The notes: generated by a model not told the origin, from the sequence alone. A stretch of 49,230 nucleotides of DNA from Thermosinus carboxydivorans Nor1 (GCF_000169155.1 NZ_AAWL01000017.1:1-49230), one strand, 5' to 3'; counted from the stretch's first letter, positions 1-8,169 are shown. Made by a program: numbers and translations.

Positions 1-2
1 AC

Positions 3-593
3 CATCAAAAAATGATGCTATCCATGCAACTAAAACATATTGAAACGCTAGATGAAAGTATTAAAGAATTGGATAAAGAAATAGCAGACCGTATGCGCCC
101 TTTTGAAGAAGCCTTGGAGCTATTAGACACCATACCCGGTGTTAATCGGCGCAATGCAGAAGAAATCATTGCTGAGATTGGAGTAGATATGAGTCGCTTC
201 CCATCCGCGGAGCATCTTTCATCTTGGTCAGGAATGGCTCCAGGGCATAACGAAAGCGCTGATAAGCGAAAATCAGGAAAAACCCGTAAAGGAAACCAAC
301 ATCTGCGAACAACACTTGTACAATCAGCTCGCTCTGCCGCCCGCCAAAAAGATACTTATCTTGCGTCTCAATACCGTAGAATCTGTTCCCGTCGTGGTTC
401 TAACCGTGCTGCAGTAGCTGTAGGACATAGCATTTTAATAATTGCCTATCATATTCTCAAGAAAAAACAGCCGTACATTGAATTAGGTGCCAACTACTTT
501 GAACAGCGAAGTAAAGATGCTGCAATAAAAAGAGCACTTCAACTTTTACAAAACGCAGGAATTGAAATAAACCTTGAAAATATAGTTGCTTAA
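3..593 (+). CDS. IS110-family transposase, C-terminal part (5' truncated by window edge)
   Basis: The frame is open back to the window edge, so the ATG at 12 need not be the start; about 195 residues are visible of a family usually near 400. It covers the C-terminal Transposase_20 region: a helix-hairpin-helix-like stretch (LLDTIPGVNRRNAEEIIAEI) and then the WSGMAPGHNESADKRKSG...KGNQHLR block, which matches the conserved region carrying the catalytic serine of IS110 enzymes. The N-terminal RuvC-like DEDD domain is missing from view. IS110 enzymes are serine/DEDD recombinases guided by an element-encoded bridge RNA. The same protein sequence is encoded at the other end of the window. Confidence 0.9.
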   Translation, partial: HQKMMLSMQLKHIETLDESIKELDKEIADRMRPFEEALELLDTIPGVNRRNAEEIIAEIGVDMSRFPSAEHLSSWSGMAPGHNESADKRKSGKTRKGNQHLRTTLVQSARSAARQKDTYLASQYRRICSRRGSNRAAVAVGHSILIIAYHILKKKQPYIELGANYFEQRSKDAAIKRALQLLQNAGIEINLENIVA

Positions 594-721
594 GATCAGT
601 TTAAAAGTAAATCCTTCTTTACAAATGCCTACTATAAAAAACCTATAGAGTAGGCCTTGGGATCTCTTTGTCTCTATTCGAAGTAGTTGACATAAATTTT
701 TGAAGTGAGTTTTCGGAGTAG
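5..721 (+). mobile_element. IS110-family insertion sequence, 3' part (left copy)
   Basis: These 717 bases are, as far as I can align them by eye, the exact reverse complement of positions 48514-49230. The segment holds the C-terminal half of an IS110-type transposase gene and about 128 bases of noncoding 3' end. Identity stops at 721; beyond it the left copy runs on toward the rpsR terminator, while the right copy meets a dispersed palindromic repeat. The 5' part of the element lies outside the window. Two identical, inverted copies at the very ends suggest that the sequence was assembled between two IS copies. Confidence 0.9.
594..721 (+). other. Noncoding 3' end of the IS110 element with a stem-loop
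   Basis: It lies between the transposase stop codon and the point where the two copies diverge. It contains a stem-loop at 627-655 (GCCTACT pairing with AGTAGGC, extended by AT pairs). In the IS1111 subgroup the bridge RNA is made from the 3' noncoding end, and in the IS110 subgroup from the 5' end, so this is either part of a bridge RNA locus or simply the right end. The sequence alone does not decide this. Confidence 0.5.
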
Positions 722-740
722 TAGCGCAGCTTTGACCTGG

Positions 741-778
741 TAAAAACAAAAGAGCCGGAGAAAAAATTCCGGCTCTTT
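741..778 (-). terminator. Rho-independent terminator of the rpsF-ssb-rpsR operon
   Basis: On the minus strand an 11-bp perfect stem (AAAGAGCCGGA pairing with TCCGGCTCTTT, 749-759 and 768-778) is followed by TGTTTTTA. It lies 5 bases beyond the rpsR stop codon and only 20 bases from the IS110 end. Confidence 0.9.
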
Positions 779-782
779 GGTC

Positions 783-1013
783 TTATTCCGCCGTAAACGG
801 CAGGAGGGCCATATTACGCGCCCGTTTAATGGCAAGCGTGAGTTGACGTTGATGTCTGGCGCAGTTGCCCGAGATGCGGCGCGGCAGGATTTTGCCCCGC
901 TCGGTGATAAACCGGCGCAGTCTGGGCACATCTTTGTAGTCAACACGCTCTATCTTGTCAACGCAGAAACTGCAAACCTTTTTCTTCGGTTTTCTGCCTC
1001 GTTCGCGTTTCAC
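783..1013 (-). CDS. rpsR: 30S ribosomal protein S18
   Basis: A 76-residue protein, the usual size for S18, with the family core from VCSFC through [42 protein letters not shown]18 binds S6 and 16S rRNA in the platform of the small subunit. The start is a GTG at 1013, preceded by the Shine-Dalgarno AGGGAGG. The cysteine pair near the N-terminus (CSFC) with a later Cys resembles the zinc-binding form of S18. It is the third gene of the conserved rpsF-ssb-rpsR operon and is followed directly by a strong terminator. Confidence 0.97.
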   Translation of the reverse strand: MKRERGRKPKKKVCSFCVDKIERVDYKDVPRLRRFITERGKILPRRISGNCARHQRQLTLAIKRARNMALLPFTAE

Positions 1014-1030
1014 CTAACCTTTACCTCCCT

Positions 1031-1435
1031 TTAAAATGGAATTTCCTCTTCAGGAGGGAAGACGTCGCTGCCAATGGACGACACGTCGAAGGACGAACCG
1101 CTGCCACCGCCGGCGGCAGCCGTCTGCTTGCGCTCCAGAAACTCGATGCTCAGGGCGACGACCTCGGCAACCCGCCGTTTTTGGCCGTCAGCAGTCTCAT
1201 AGGAGCGGATTTGCAGGCGTCCTTCCACCAAAATCCGCTGTCCTTTGGTAAGGTTATTTCCACAAGTTTCGGCCAGTCGTTCCCACGCGACAATGGGAAT
1301 AAAATCGGTCTGCTGTTGTCCCTGGCTAACATAGCGGTTAACGGCGAGATTAAACGACGCCACCGCTTTGCCTGTTTGCGTATAGCGAACTTCCGGGTCC
1401 TGGGCGAGACGACCGACTAAGATAACCTTATTCAT
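1031..1435 (-). CDS. ssb: Single-stranded DNA-binding protein
   Basis: A 134-residue SSB. The OB fold occupies about residues 1-105 (MNKVILVGRLAQDPEVRYT... and later ILVEGRLQIRSYE). A Gly/Ser-rich linker follows, and the acidic tip EEEIPF, which in this family recruits repair and replication proteins. The start is the internal ATG at 1435, preceded by AGGAGGATGTGCC; the longer open frame to 1471 overlaps the end of the rpsF region and has no ribosome site. SSB coats single-stranded DNA in replication and repair. It lies between rpsF and rpsR, as in most Firmicutes. Confidence 0.97.
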   Translation of the reverse strand: MNKVILVGRLAQDPEVRYTQTGKAVASFNLAVNRYVSQGQQQTDFIPIVAWERLAETCGNNLTKGQRILVEGRLQIRSYETADGQKRRVAEVVALSIEFLERKQTAAAGGGSGSSFDVSSIGSDVFPPEEEIPF

Positions 1436-1451
1436 GGCACATCCTCCTGGC

Positions 1452-1736
1452 CTATTCGTCTTCTTTAACAACCATATGACGCAAAATCTCGTCCGTAATC
1501 TTCATCACGCGCTCAAGCTCGAACACGGCTTTGGGCTCGGCGTCGAAATAGATGACGCAGTAGTAGCCCTCGGTGAAGTCTTTCACCGGATAAGCCAGGC
1601 GCCGCTTGCCCCACCGGTCGATCTTCTCCACATTGCCGCCGTTGTTTTTAATGAGGTTCTCAAACTTGGCAATCACCGCGTTGGTCGCCTCTTCGTCGAG
1701 CGGCTTCACAATGAATATGACTTCGTATTTTCTCAC
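1452..1736 (-). CDS. rpsF: 30S ribosomal protein S6
   Basis: A 94-residue S6 with the typical opening [11 protein letters not shown] and the stretch [33 protein letters not shown]6 pairs with S18 on the 30S platform. I take the GTG at 1736 as the start: a strong AGGAGGAGGTG site ends about 6 bases upstream, and the GTG at 1745 overlaps that site. It is the first gene of the operon, behind a consensus promoter and a roughly 95-base leader that may be autoregulatory. Confidence 0.96.
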   Translation of the reverse strand: MRKYEVIFIVKPLDEEATNAVIAKFENLIKNNGGNVEKIDRWGKRRLAYPVKDFTEGYYCVIYFDAEPKAVFELERVMKITDEILRHMVVKEDE

Positions 1737-1831
1737 GAAAATCACCTCCTCCTATGGACTAGTGGCCCCCGTAGGGGCAGGGAAGGTTTGCAATGTAAAA
1801 TTGAAACCTGCGTCCAGGCCCTGTCCTAGAC
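1737..1831 (-). promoter_or_regulatory. 5' leader of rpsF; candidate S6:S18-binding autoregulatory RNA
   Basis: Between the predicted transcription start (about 1831) and rpsF the minus-strand RNA can form a two-part hairpin: CAGGG pairs with CCCTG, with an inner AGGTTT/AAACCT stem. Leaders bound by the S6:S18 complex are known in front of rpsF in many bacteria. I could not match the conserved bulge with certainty, so the assignment is tentative. Confidence 0.4.
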
Positions 1832-1837
1832 TGATAT

Positions 1838-1866
1838 ATTATACCATTATCCGGCAGCGTAATCAA
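1838..1866 (-). promoter_or_regulatory. Sigma-A-type promoter of rpsF-ssb-rpsR
   Basis: Minus strand: -35 TTGATT (1866-1861), a 17-base spacer, and -10 TATAAT (1843-1838). It is near consensus, with a start expected around 1831. Confidence 0.85.
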
Positions 1867-1869
1867 GGG

Positions 1870-2160
1870 CTTTCCGGTGATGGCCCTTTATTTATCCGCG
1901 CTTGTTCATAAAGCGTCCGCCTTATTAGCCGGACCGGCTTTGCCGGCGCCCATAAACGGGAGGATGGCTGCCAAGCGGCACGGAGAAAGTTTTTCCGTAA
2001 TAAACCCGTGCCTATCCGACATGGACTTTGGTTTAAAGCAATTGCATTTTTGGCCCGGTTTTTAGCTGCAACCTGTTCAAAATTAACAACCGGCGGCAGG
2101 ATTTTAGCGCTATTTGGAATAAAAATATAGTACCAAAGCGCGTCGCTTTTGGCTGTATAA
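1870..2160. other. Intergenic region with several hairpins, no gene recognised
   Basis: It separates the rpsF promoter from the divergent symporter genes. Visible dyads are CCGGCTTTGCCGG (about 1929-1941), a GGCACGG...CCGTGCC pair enclosing a smaller ACGGA...TCCGT stem (about 1975-2017), and CCAAAGCG...CGCTTTTGG at 2133-2152, just upstream of the small membrane protein gene. I see no known riboswitch consensus. Structured leader RNA for the transporter operon is possible but unproven. Confidence 0.3.
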
Positions 2161-2185
2161 AATTAGCATGAAAGGAGCTGCAGGT

Positions 2186-2386
2186 ATGAACTCGGTTAAA
2201 GTAATTCTGACGTTAATTCCGTTTATCTGGACTATTGGCATGATTCCCTTTGTTAACAGGGTGAAGCCCTTTGTCTTGGGACTGCCGTTTTTGGCCTTCT
2301 GGCTGATTGCCGGAATTGTCGTCGCGTTTTTGTGCATAAGTGCCCTTTATCGCCTTGATAAGAACAAAAACGATTCCGAAATCTAA
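2186..2386 (+). CDS. DUF3311 small membrane protein
   Basis: A 66-residue protein with two hydrophobic segments (about residues 4-22 and 32-54) and a short charged tail (RLDKNKNDSEI). Small DUF3311 proteins are regularly encoded just upstream of sodium:solute symporters, as here, and may be accessory subunits; that role is inference from context. The ATG at 2186 is chosen because AAAGGAG lies 8-9 bases before it, whereas the ATG at 2168 overlaps that ribosome site. The symporter gene follows after 30 bases, so the two are probably cotranscribed. Confidence 0.85.
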   Translation: MNSVKVILTLIPFIWTIGMIPFVNRVKPFVLGLPFLAFWLIAGIVVAFLCISALYRLDKNKNDSEI

Positions 2387-2416
2387 CCTAAGTAACCGGC
2401 GAAAGGTTGGTGTAGT

Positions 2417-3892
2417 ATGTCAAACGAATTACTTGCTCTTGTTGTCATCTTCACTTTTGTTATTGGCGCAACAATTGTCGGCATGATCCCCGGGATGAAG
2501 CAAAAAATGAACCTCGAAGAGTGGGCGGTAGGTGGCCGTAACTTCGGCCGGTGGCTCAACTGGTTCATTCTGGCGGGCGAAATTTACACCGCTTTTGCGT
2601 TTCTGGGCGCAAGCGGCTGGGCCTATGCCCGCGGCGGCCCCACTTTTTACATACTCGGCTATGGCGCGCTGGCGTATCTGGTAGGCTACTACCTATTGCC
2701 GGCTATTCAGCCGCTGGGACGCAAATACGGCCTGATGACCCAGCCGGATTTGGTGGAACATTTATATAAGAGCAGACCGCTGGGTATTTTGACCGCCTGC
2801 ATTGGCGTTGCGTTTCTTTTGCCTTACCTGCAGCTGCAACTCACCGGGTTGGGCCTCATTATTGAGACTTGTTCCTACGGCCAGATTACCCGCGTTCCGG
2901 CAATGCTCATCGCCTTTACCATGGTGGCGACCTTTGTTTACGTCAGCGGTCTGCGCGGCGTAGCAGCAACGGCTGTTATCAAAGACGTTGTCATGATGGT
3001 CGCCGTGGTCTTTTTCGGGCTGTACCTGCCCATCCACTACTTTGGCAGCGTCGGCGGCATGTTTGAGGCGCTTGACGCGGCCAAACCGGGCTTTCTTGCT
3101 TTGCCAGGGGGTACGAAAAACCTGGATGTCAGCTGGGTAATGTCCACCCTCGTCTTAACCAGCTTAGGGTTTTATATGTGGCCCCATTTCTCGGCCAACA
3201 GCTTCAGCGCCAAGAACCCCGACGTTCTGCGGCACAACGCCGTATACCTGCCGCTATATCAGTATTGTCTTATTTTCCCCATGCTGATTGGGTTTACTGC
3301 CCTGCTGGTGATTACGCCGCCACTAAAAACGCCGGATATGGCCTTTATGACCATTGTTCAAAAAGTATTCCCCGGGTGGGCTTTAGGCCTCGTTGGCGGC
3401 GCCGGCGCCCTGGCCTGCATGATTCCCGCGGCCGACCTGCTACTATCTACGTCCATGCTATTTACCCGCAATATTTACGGTAAAACCATCGGCAAAGACA
3501 CAAGCCCGGAAAAAATGGGCCGCTTAGCCCGGATAGTTGTTCTTATCCTTACGGCCATAGCTTTGTACCTGGCGATCTACAAGCCTAATATGCTGGTCAA
3601 TCTCCTGCTCACCGGCTACTCAGGCGTAACCCAGTTCTTCCCCATGATTGTCCTGGGACTGTTCTGGAAAAAAGCGACCAAGATCGGGGCATATGCCGGC
3701 CTTATTGTCGGCGAAGTTATTGTCTTCTCGTTAATTCTCAACAAAATGGACCCCTTCGCCATTGCCGGACTTAACCTTAATGCCGGGTTTGTGGCCCTGG
3801 TGGTTAACATGATTGTCTTTGTCAGCGTCAGCTTGCTTACCTACAAGTCTACGGCTGATGAAAACCAGACGACACAAACGGTAAAAGCATAA
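2417..3892 (+). CDS. Sodium:solute symporter (SSS family), probably monocarboxylate/pyruvate uptake
   Basis: A 491-residue integral membrane protein with about 13 hydrophobic segments, the usual length for the SSS family. Family features include EEWAVGGRNFGRWLNWFILAG near the N-terminus, a substrate/Na+ region around YARGGPTFYILGYG, and AGALACMIPAADLLLSTSMLFTRNIY toward the C-terminal third. SSS proteins drive uptake of sugars, amino acids or carboxylates with sodium. Pairing with DUF3311 is typical of the short-chain monocarboxylate branch, so pyruvate, lactate or acetate is a reasonable substrate guess, but the sequence does not fix it. A strong terminator follows. Confidence 0.9.
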   Translation: MSNELLALVVIFTFVIGATIVGMIPGMKQKMNLEEWAVGGRNFGRWLNWFILAGEIYTAFAFLGASGWAYARGGPTFYILGYGALAYLVGYYLLPAIQPLGRKYGLMTQPDLVEHLYKSRPLGILTACIGVAFLLPYLQLQLTGLGLIIETCSYGQITRVPAMLIAFTMVATFVYVSGLRGVAATAVIKDVVMMVAVVFFGLYLPIHYFGSVGGMFEALDAAKPGFLALPGGTKNLDVSWVMSTLVLTSLGFYMWPHFSANSFSAKNPDVLRHNAVYLPLYQYCLIFPMLIGFTALLVITPPLKTPDMAFMTIVQKVFPGWALGLVGGAGALACMIPAADLLLSTSMLFTRNIYGKTIGKDTSPEKMGRLARIVVLILTAIALYLAIYKPNMLVNLLLTGYSGVTQFFPMIVLGLFWKKATKIGAYAGLIVGEVIVFSLILNKMDPFAIAGLNLNAGFVALVVNMIVFVSVSLLTYKSTADENQTTQTVKA

Positions 3893-3903
3893 AACAAAAT
3901 TAA

Positions 3904-3956
3904 GCAGGCCTTGGCTCCAGCGGTCCGGCCGTCGTAGCCCAAGGCCTGCTTTTTTA
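3904..3956 (+). terminator. Strong terminator, probably bidirectional
   Basis: An 11-bp perfect stem, GCAGGCCTTGG (3904-3914) with CCAAGGCCTGC (3939-3949), is followed by seven T on the plus strand. On the minus strand it is followed by a looser T-rich run, so it may also end the converging diguanylate cyclase transcript. Confidence 0.9.
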
Positions 3957-3986
3957 TGTCCGCTCTGACAATCGTTAAGGCTGCCG

Positions 3987-5948
3987 TCACCAACAACAGC
4001 AGTCTTGCCACCCCGCCGGGCCAACGACCCGATTGCGGCCAGCCTGCTTCGCCTGATACAGCCGGCTGTCCGCCAGCCGCACCAAGTCCTCGCCGCTAGT
4101 GGCGTCGCCGGGATAAACCGCCACACCGGCCGACAACGACAGCGGGCCTACTATTTTTTCGCGATAAATAATCGCCAGCCCGGCAAACCCTTGTCTGAGT
4201 TGTTCGGCCCGACGGCAGACCGCCTCGGCCAACGTGTTGGGCAAAATGACGGCAAATTCTTCGCCGCCAAACCGGCAAGCAATATCGCCTTTCCTGACGC
4301 TTTCGGCAATAAACCGGCCGAGCCGCTTCAGGACGACGTCGCCTGCCTCATGACCATAGCTGTCGTTGACACGCTTGAAAAAATCAATATCCAGCATAAT
4401 AACGCCGATCGTTCCCCCGGTCCGCTCCGTCTGCGCCAGCTCCATCGCCAACACTTCCTCCATATAGCGCCGGTTGTACAGTCCGGTAAGCGGGTCACGA
4501 ATCGCCTGCTCGTACAATTTTTCTTTTAGCCGCAAATTAGCCAGCGCCAAAGCCAAGTGGTCAGCCACCGTAACGGCAAAGTTGCTGTCGTCTTCCGGCC
4601 AGACCGGCGCGCTGCCGCTAGCCGAGCGCGCCACCAGGTTGATGACGCCGGTCTTTTCGCCATTTGCTATCAGCGGGATGCACCAGGAACTGTCGCCGCG
4701 GCTGGCCAATAACAGCGCACAGTCCCGGCCCCAACGGCAATAGTCAATCCGCCCCTCGTCCCAACAACGCCGCGCAACAAACCCGGCCAGTTCCGGCGGA
4801 TAGTCGCCCCAGACGGCTGCCAGCCGCAAAAAATCCCGGTCCTCCTCATAAACATACAGCCCGCCGCTTACGCCCGGAAACAATTGGGGACCATAGGCGG
4901 CAACTACTTGATACGCTTCGTCGGTACTTGTACAACGCTGTACCGCCTGCCCGACTTCCTGCAGCAACACCATTTGCTGGTTACGTTTTCCCAATGTTCT
5001 TACATTTGCCGCCAGTTCCTCGGCCAAAACCCGGTACCGTTCTTCCGAAACGCGGGTAATATCATACATCTTGGCATGGCTAATTGCCACCGCCGCCAAA
5101 GCCGCCAAACGCTCCAGCTGCTGCAGTTGGTTAGACGAAAATGCGTCTTTGACCGCCGCTTCCACCGTAAGAGCGCCAATTAGTTGATTATCGGCAAACA
5201 ACGGTACCGCCATGCCGGAAACGCCGCCGTCACTTAAGGAGCTAAGCCCGTCGCCGGCCAGGTCGGCCGATAGAACCGCCTGGCGCCGCGCTGCTGCTTG
5301 TCCCGCCAAGCACCGACAGCCAGATTTGCAAATAACAGCCGCGGTTGTCAGCCCTGTGCTGGCTTTCAAGATCAAGTCGTCGCCATCACAGAGGAATACC
5401 GCAACAAAATCCGTGCGTAGCATACTGCGAATTTTGGTCGCCAGCATTTGCAAGCATTCGTGCAAATCAAGTGACAGAATACTGGCACTAATGCGCTGCA
5501 CTGTTTCCAGCTCGGCAATCTGCTGGCGCAGCTCGTCCTCGCGGCGTACCCGTTCAGTTACGTCGTGGATAACCGTAAGCGTGCCGACGACCTGTCCCGC
5601 CTCATCCCTAACCGGCATTATCTGCGCAGTCTGCTGCATCATTGCGCCGTCACGTGACGCGTTAACCGCCGGCAATGGCAGCAGATAGCTGTGAAACCGC
5701 TGGGCCAGTACTATAGTGCGGCCGGTCAGCGCCTCGCGGTACTTGCCGTCAATCCCCCGTTCACGCAGCTGGGGAAAAAGCTCAAATAAGCATTTGCCCA
5801 CCGCCGCCCTGCTGCTGATACCTGAATGCATTTCCAGCCAATAGTTCCAGCTACAGATTATGAAATTCCGGTCAGTAATGATCAGTCCAAAATCAGCGCT
5901 CGTCTCGAGCCACGCTAGCTTGGCCTTGCTCCAGTCCTGCATAATCAT
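3987..5948 (-). CDS. PAS-GAF-GAF-GGDEF diguanylate cyclase
   Basis: A 653-residue soluble sensor. A PAS domain (about 10-135, ending DVTERVRREDEL), two GAF-like regions (about 150-300 and 330-490) and a C-terminal GGDEF domain (about 495-645) can be followed. The active-site loop is GGEEF at residue 561, and the RKGD five residues upstream matches the RxxD inhibitory site, so both cyclase activity and product feedback look intact. It would make cyclic di-GMP from GTP. It lies 8 bases downstream of the CheC-like gene, in the same operon as the CheY-like regulator. No membrane segments are seen. The C-terminal DCCCW is unusual. Confidence 0.93.
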   Translation of the reverse strand: MIMQDWSKAKLAWLETSADFGLIITDRNFIICSWNYWLEMHSGISSRAAVGKCLFELFPQLRERGIDGKYREALTGRTIVLAQRFHSYLLPLPAVNASRDGAMMQQTAQIMPVRDEAGQVVGTLTVIHDVTERVRREDELRQQIAELETVQRISASILSLDLHECLQMLATKIRSMLRTDFVAVFLCDGDDLILKASTGLTTAAVICKSGCRCLAGQAAARRQAVLSADLAGDGLSSLSDGGVSGMAVPLFADNQLIGALTVEAAVKDAFSSNQLQQLERLAALAAVAISHAKMYDITRVSEERYRVLAEELAANVRTLGKRNQQMVLLQEVGQAVQRCTSTDEAYQVVAAYGPQLFPGVSGGLYVYEEDRDFLRLAAVWGDYPPELAGFVARRCWDEGRIDYCRWGRDCALLLASRGDSSWCIPLIANGEKTGVINLVARSASGSAPVWPEDDSNFAVTVADHLALALANLRLKEKLYEQAIRDPLTGLYNRRYMEEVLAMELAQTERTGGTIGVIMLDIDFFKRVNDSYGHEAGDVVLKRLGRFIAESVRKGDIACRFGGEEFAVILPNTLAEAVCRRAEQLRQGFAGLAIIYREKIVGPLSLSAGVAVYPGDATSGEDLVRLADSRLYQAKQAGRNRVVGPAGWQDCCCW

Positions 5949-5956
5949 CCCAACCT

Positions 5957-6583
5957 CTAGACGATCTCTTGCTCTAGACGGTCAATGCCTTCGAGCAGAT
6001 TTTCCAGGGAGGTTATCCCCAGTACGATTATTATGTATCCGTTCACCGTCGCGTCAGCGACATGGAAGCGTGTAAATACGACCACGGCATACCGCAGTTC
6101 TTCACCGCCAATAACCAGCGTCTTCACCAGCGCGTCCAGCGATTCCAACCGGAGGCGCGGCACCGAAAAAAACACCTGAACTTTGAACAAATTGCCGAGC
6201 ATGCCGATGCAGGCATTGAGCAGAATATTACCCACCTCAGTCAAAACTTCGGCAGTCATTTCATCAATTCGATCCGGCGTTCTCGGCTCCTCACCGGCAA
6301 ACAATCTGCCTAACGCTACGGCATTAGATCGACGAAAAAGCAGCAATGCGCTGCCGGCAAAGGGACCTTCAAAAATTTGTTGAACGGTAGCTACTTCCTC
6401 GCCGACCATTTCCTTCAGCACCTCTGCCAGCCGCCCGACCGTCTCGAGACGCAACTGCGGCCGGTCCAGCAGCACCCGGCGGCCGATAATCTCAGAGAGA
6501 GCAGCTGCTGTTCGATGAAACGCTATATTAATGATTTCGGTTACAGCATCTTCCTGTTTCTGTGTAAGCAGCAACTCGCTCAC
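5957..6583 (-). CDS. CheC-family phosphatase
   Basis: A 208-residue protein with the two pseudo-repeated active-site helices of CheC. The first reads D-AVT-E-II-N followed 22 residues later by P and fits the D/S-x3-E-x2-N-x22-P pattern exactly. The second reads EVLTEVGN...SVP with Glu in place of the first D/S, again with 22 residues to the Pro. CheC proteins dephosphorylate CheY-P. The substrate is probably the CheY-like protein encoded immediately upstream: its TGA stop overlaps this gene's GTG start (6580-6583). Coupling to the downstream diguanylate cyclase suggests this module controls cyclic-di-GMP output rather than classical chemotaxis; no CheA or receptor is nearby. Confidence 0.88.
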   Translation of the reverse strand: MSELLLTQKQEDAVTEIINIAFHRTAAALSEIIGRRVLLDRPQLRLETVGRLAEVLKEMVGEEVATVQQIFEGPFAGSALLLFRRSNAVALGRLFAGEEPRTPDRIDEMTAEVLTEVGNILLNACIGMLGNLFKVQVFFSVPRLRLESLDALVKTLVIGGEELRYAVVVFTRFHVADATVNGYIIIVLGITSLENLLEGIDRLEQEIV

Positions 6584-6939
6584 CTCCCCAGGACCTCGCT
6601 GACCACCGTCATAACCTTGTCAGGCGTAAACGGCTTATTAACCACGGCCGCGGCGCCGGCTTTAAGCGCCATTTGGCGCGTCAACTCCTGAATATCGGCA
6701 CTGGCGATAATTATCCGAGCCGCACTATCCAGCGCCTTAATCCGTTCCAGCACCTCGAGGCCGTACATGCCGTCCATCGTCAAATCAAGCATTACCAAAT
6801 CCGGCTTATTGACGAAATACGTCTCCAGGGCCGCCATGCCGTTATCCGCCTCAATTACCTCATGCCCCGCTCCTTCTAGAATACGGCGGAGAATACGTCG
6901 CGAAAAGCCTGAATCATCAACTATCAATACCTTAGCCAT
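6580..6939 (-). CDS. CheY-like single-domain response regulator
   Basis: A 119-residue receiver domain with nothing attached. The acidic pocket DD is at residues 8-9 (VLIVDDSG), the phosphoacceptor Asp lies in PDLVMLDLTM, and the switch Lys in NKPFTPDK. The ATG at 6939 follows GGAGGTAGTGTG. Its partner kinase is not obvious; the histidine kinase encoded 1.2 kb upstream is a candidate. The GTGA overlap with the CheC-like gene indicates translational coupling, and CheC is the natural off-switch for such a protein. Confidence 0.93.
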   Translation of the reverse strand: MAKVLIVDDSGFSRRILRRILEGAGHEVIEADNGMAALETYFVNKPDLVMLDLTMDGMYGLEVLERIKALDSAARIIIASADIQELTRQMALKAGAAAVVNKPFTPDKVMTVVSEVLGR

Positions 6940-7083
6940 CACACTACCTCCAAAATCGCGTCCGCCTGTTCAATTCGGGGGGAAAAGCCATTAATTTTTT
7001 TGTTCCCGCCAGCCACACTATTCATCTGCCTGCCTTGACCCACGGCTTAATACCCGTTCGGCCGCCGTCATTGCGGCAGGGGT

Positions 7084-8169
7084 TCATGCCAGCCGGTCAT
7101 CCGGCAACAGTTCGCTGTAACGCCCTTCAATCTCGCGAATTTCCGGCAATATGGCCAAAAATGCGTCCACTACTGCCGGGTCAAAATGCCGGCCCCGCTC
7201 CTGCCGCATGATGACCAGCACCTGCTCGAGCGGCAGCGGCTGCTTGTAGGGCCGCCGCTGCCGCAAGGCGTCAAAAACATCAGCGACGGCAACAATGCGC
7301 CCGGCCAGGGGAATGGCCTCGCCGGCCAGACCATAGGGATAACCCGCGCCGTCCCACCGCTCGTGGTGGGACAAGGCGATAATCCGCCCGGTCTCAATCA
7401 GCTCCAGTTCCGACCCTTCCAGGATGCGGGCGCCGATGACGGTGTGCTGCTGCATCAGCTGCCGCTCGTATTCATTAAGCGGCCCGGGTTTCTGCAGGAT
7501 ATGGTCGGGAATGGCGATTTTGCCGACATCATGCAGCGGCGCGGCGTGATGCAGCAGGTCGCAGGTCTTAGCATCAAGGCCGAGCTGCCGCGCGATCGCG
7601 GCGACATAGTGGCTGATGCGCCGCAGGTGCTGGCCGGTGTCTTCATCGCGGTACTCGGCCGCCCGGCACAACCGGTAAATAGTTTCAAGCGACGCATGTC
7701 TCACCTGTTCCAGCGCCTGCTCCAGCTCGCGGGTGCGTTCGGCGACCTCGGCAGCCAGTCGCTGGTTTTGCTCCTGCAGCTGGTCATAATACGCCTTAAT
7801 GCGCAGCAGCGACCGCACCCGGGCATACAACTCGATTTTCTCGACCGGCTTGATAATAAAATCATCCGCCCCCAGCTCAAACCCGCGGGCCCGGCTCTTG
7901 GCATCCGCCAGGGCGGTTACCATCACTACCGGCACGGCCTGCCCGGCCGGTTCGGCCTTCAGCCGGCGCAGCACTTCGAACCCGTCGATGTCCGGCAGCA
8001 TGATGTCGAGGAGAACCAAATGGGGTTTAAACGTCTCTATTGCCGCCAGCCCTTCGGCACCGCTGCCGACTGTCTGCACTTCGTAGCCGGCCGGCATAAG
8101 GAGGGCTTCCATCAGGCGGGCGCTGCGCGCGTCATCTTCGATTACCAGGATTTTCGCTTTAGCGTTCAC
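7084..8169 (-). CDS. Response regulator with HD-GYP domain (cyclic-di-GMP phosphodiesterase type)
   Basis: 361 residues. A receiver domain (about 1-125: IEDDARS, phosphoacceptor in HLVLLDIMLPDIDGF, Lys in IKPVEK) is followed by a coiled-coil linker (about 130-165, QLQEQNQRLAAEVAERTRELEQALEQ) and an HD-GYP domain. The latter has HDVGK and HHERWDGAGYP, the metal-binding and substrate signature of c-di-GMP phosphodiesterases. The start is a GTG at 8169 behind GGGGTGATAG, overlapping the 3' end of the histidine kinase gene by 11 bases, so kinase and regulator form a clear two-component pair. Phosphorylation likely controls c-di-GMP breakdown. Confidence 0.93.
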   Translation of the reverse strand: MNAKAKILVIEDDARSARLMEALLMPAGYEVQTVGSGAEGLAAIETFKPHLVLLDIMLPDIDGFEVLRRLKAEPAGQAVPVVMVTALADAKSRARGFELGADDFIIKPVEKIELYARVRSLLRIKAYYDQLQEQNQRLAAEVAERTRELEQALEQVRHASLETIYRLCRAAEYRDEDTGQHLRRISHYVAAIARQLGLDAKTCDLLHHAAPLHDVGKIAIPDHILQKPGPLNEYERQLMQQHTVIGARILEGSELELIETGRIIALSHHERWDGAGYPYGLAGEAIPLAGRIVAVADVFDALRQRRPYKQPLPLEQVLVIMRQERGRHFDPAVVDAFLAILPEIREIEGRYSELLPDDRLA

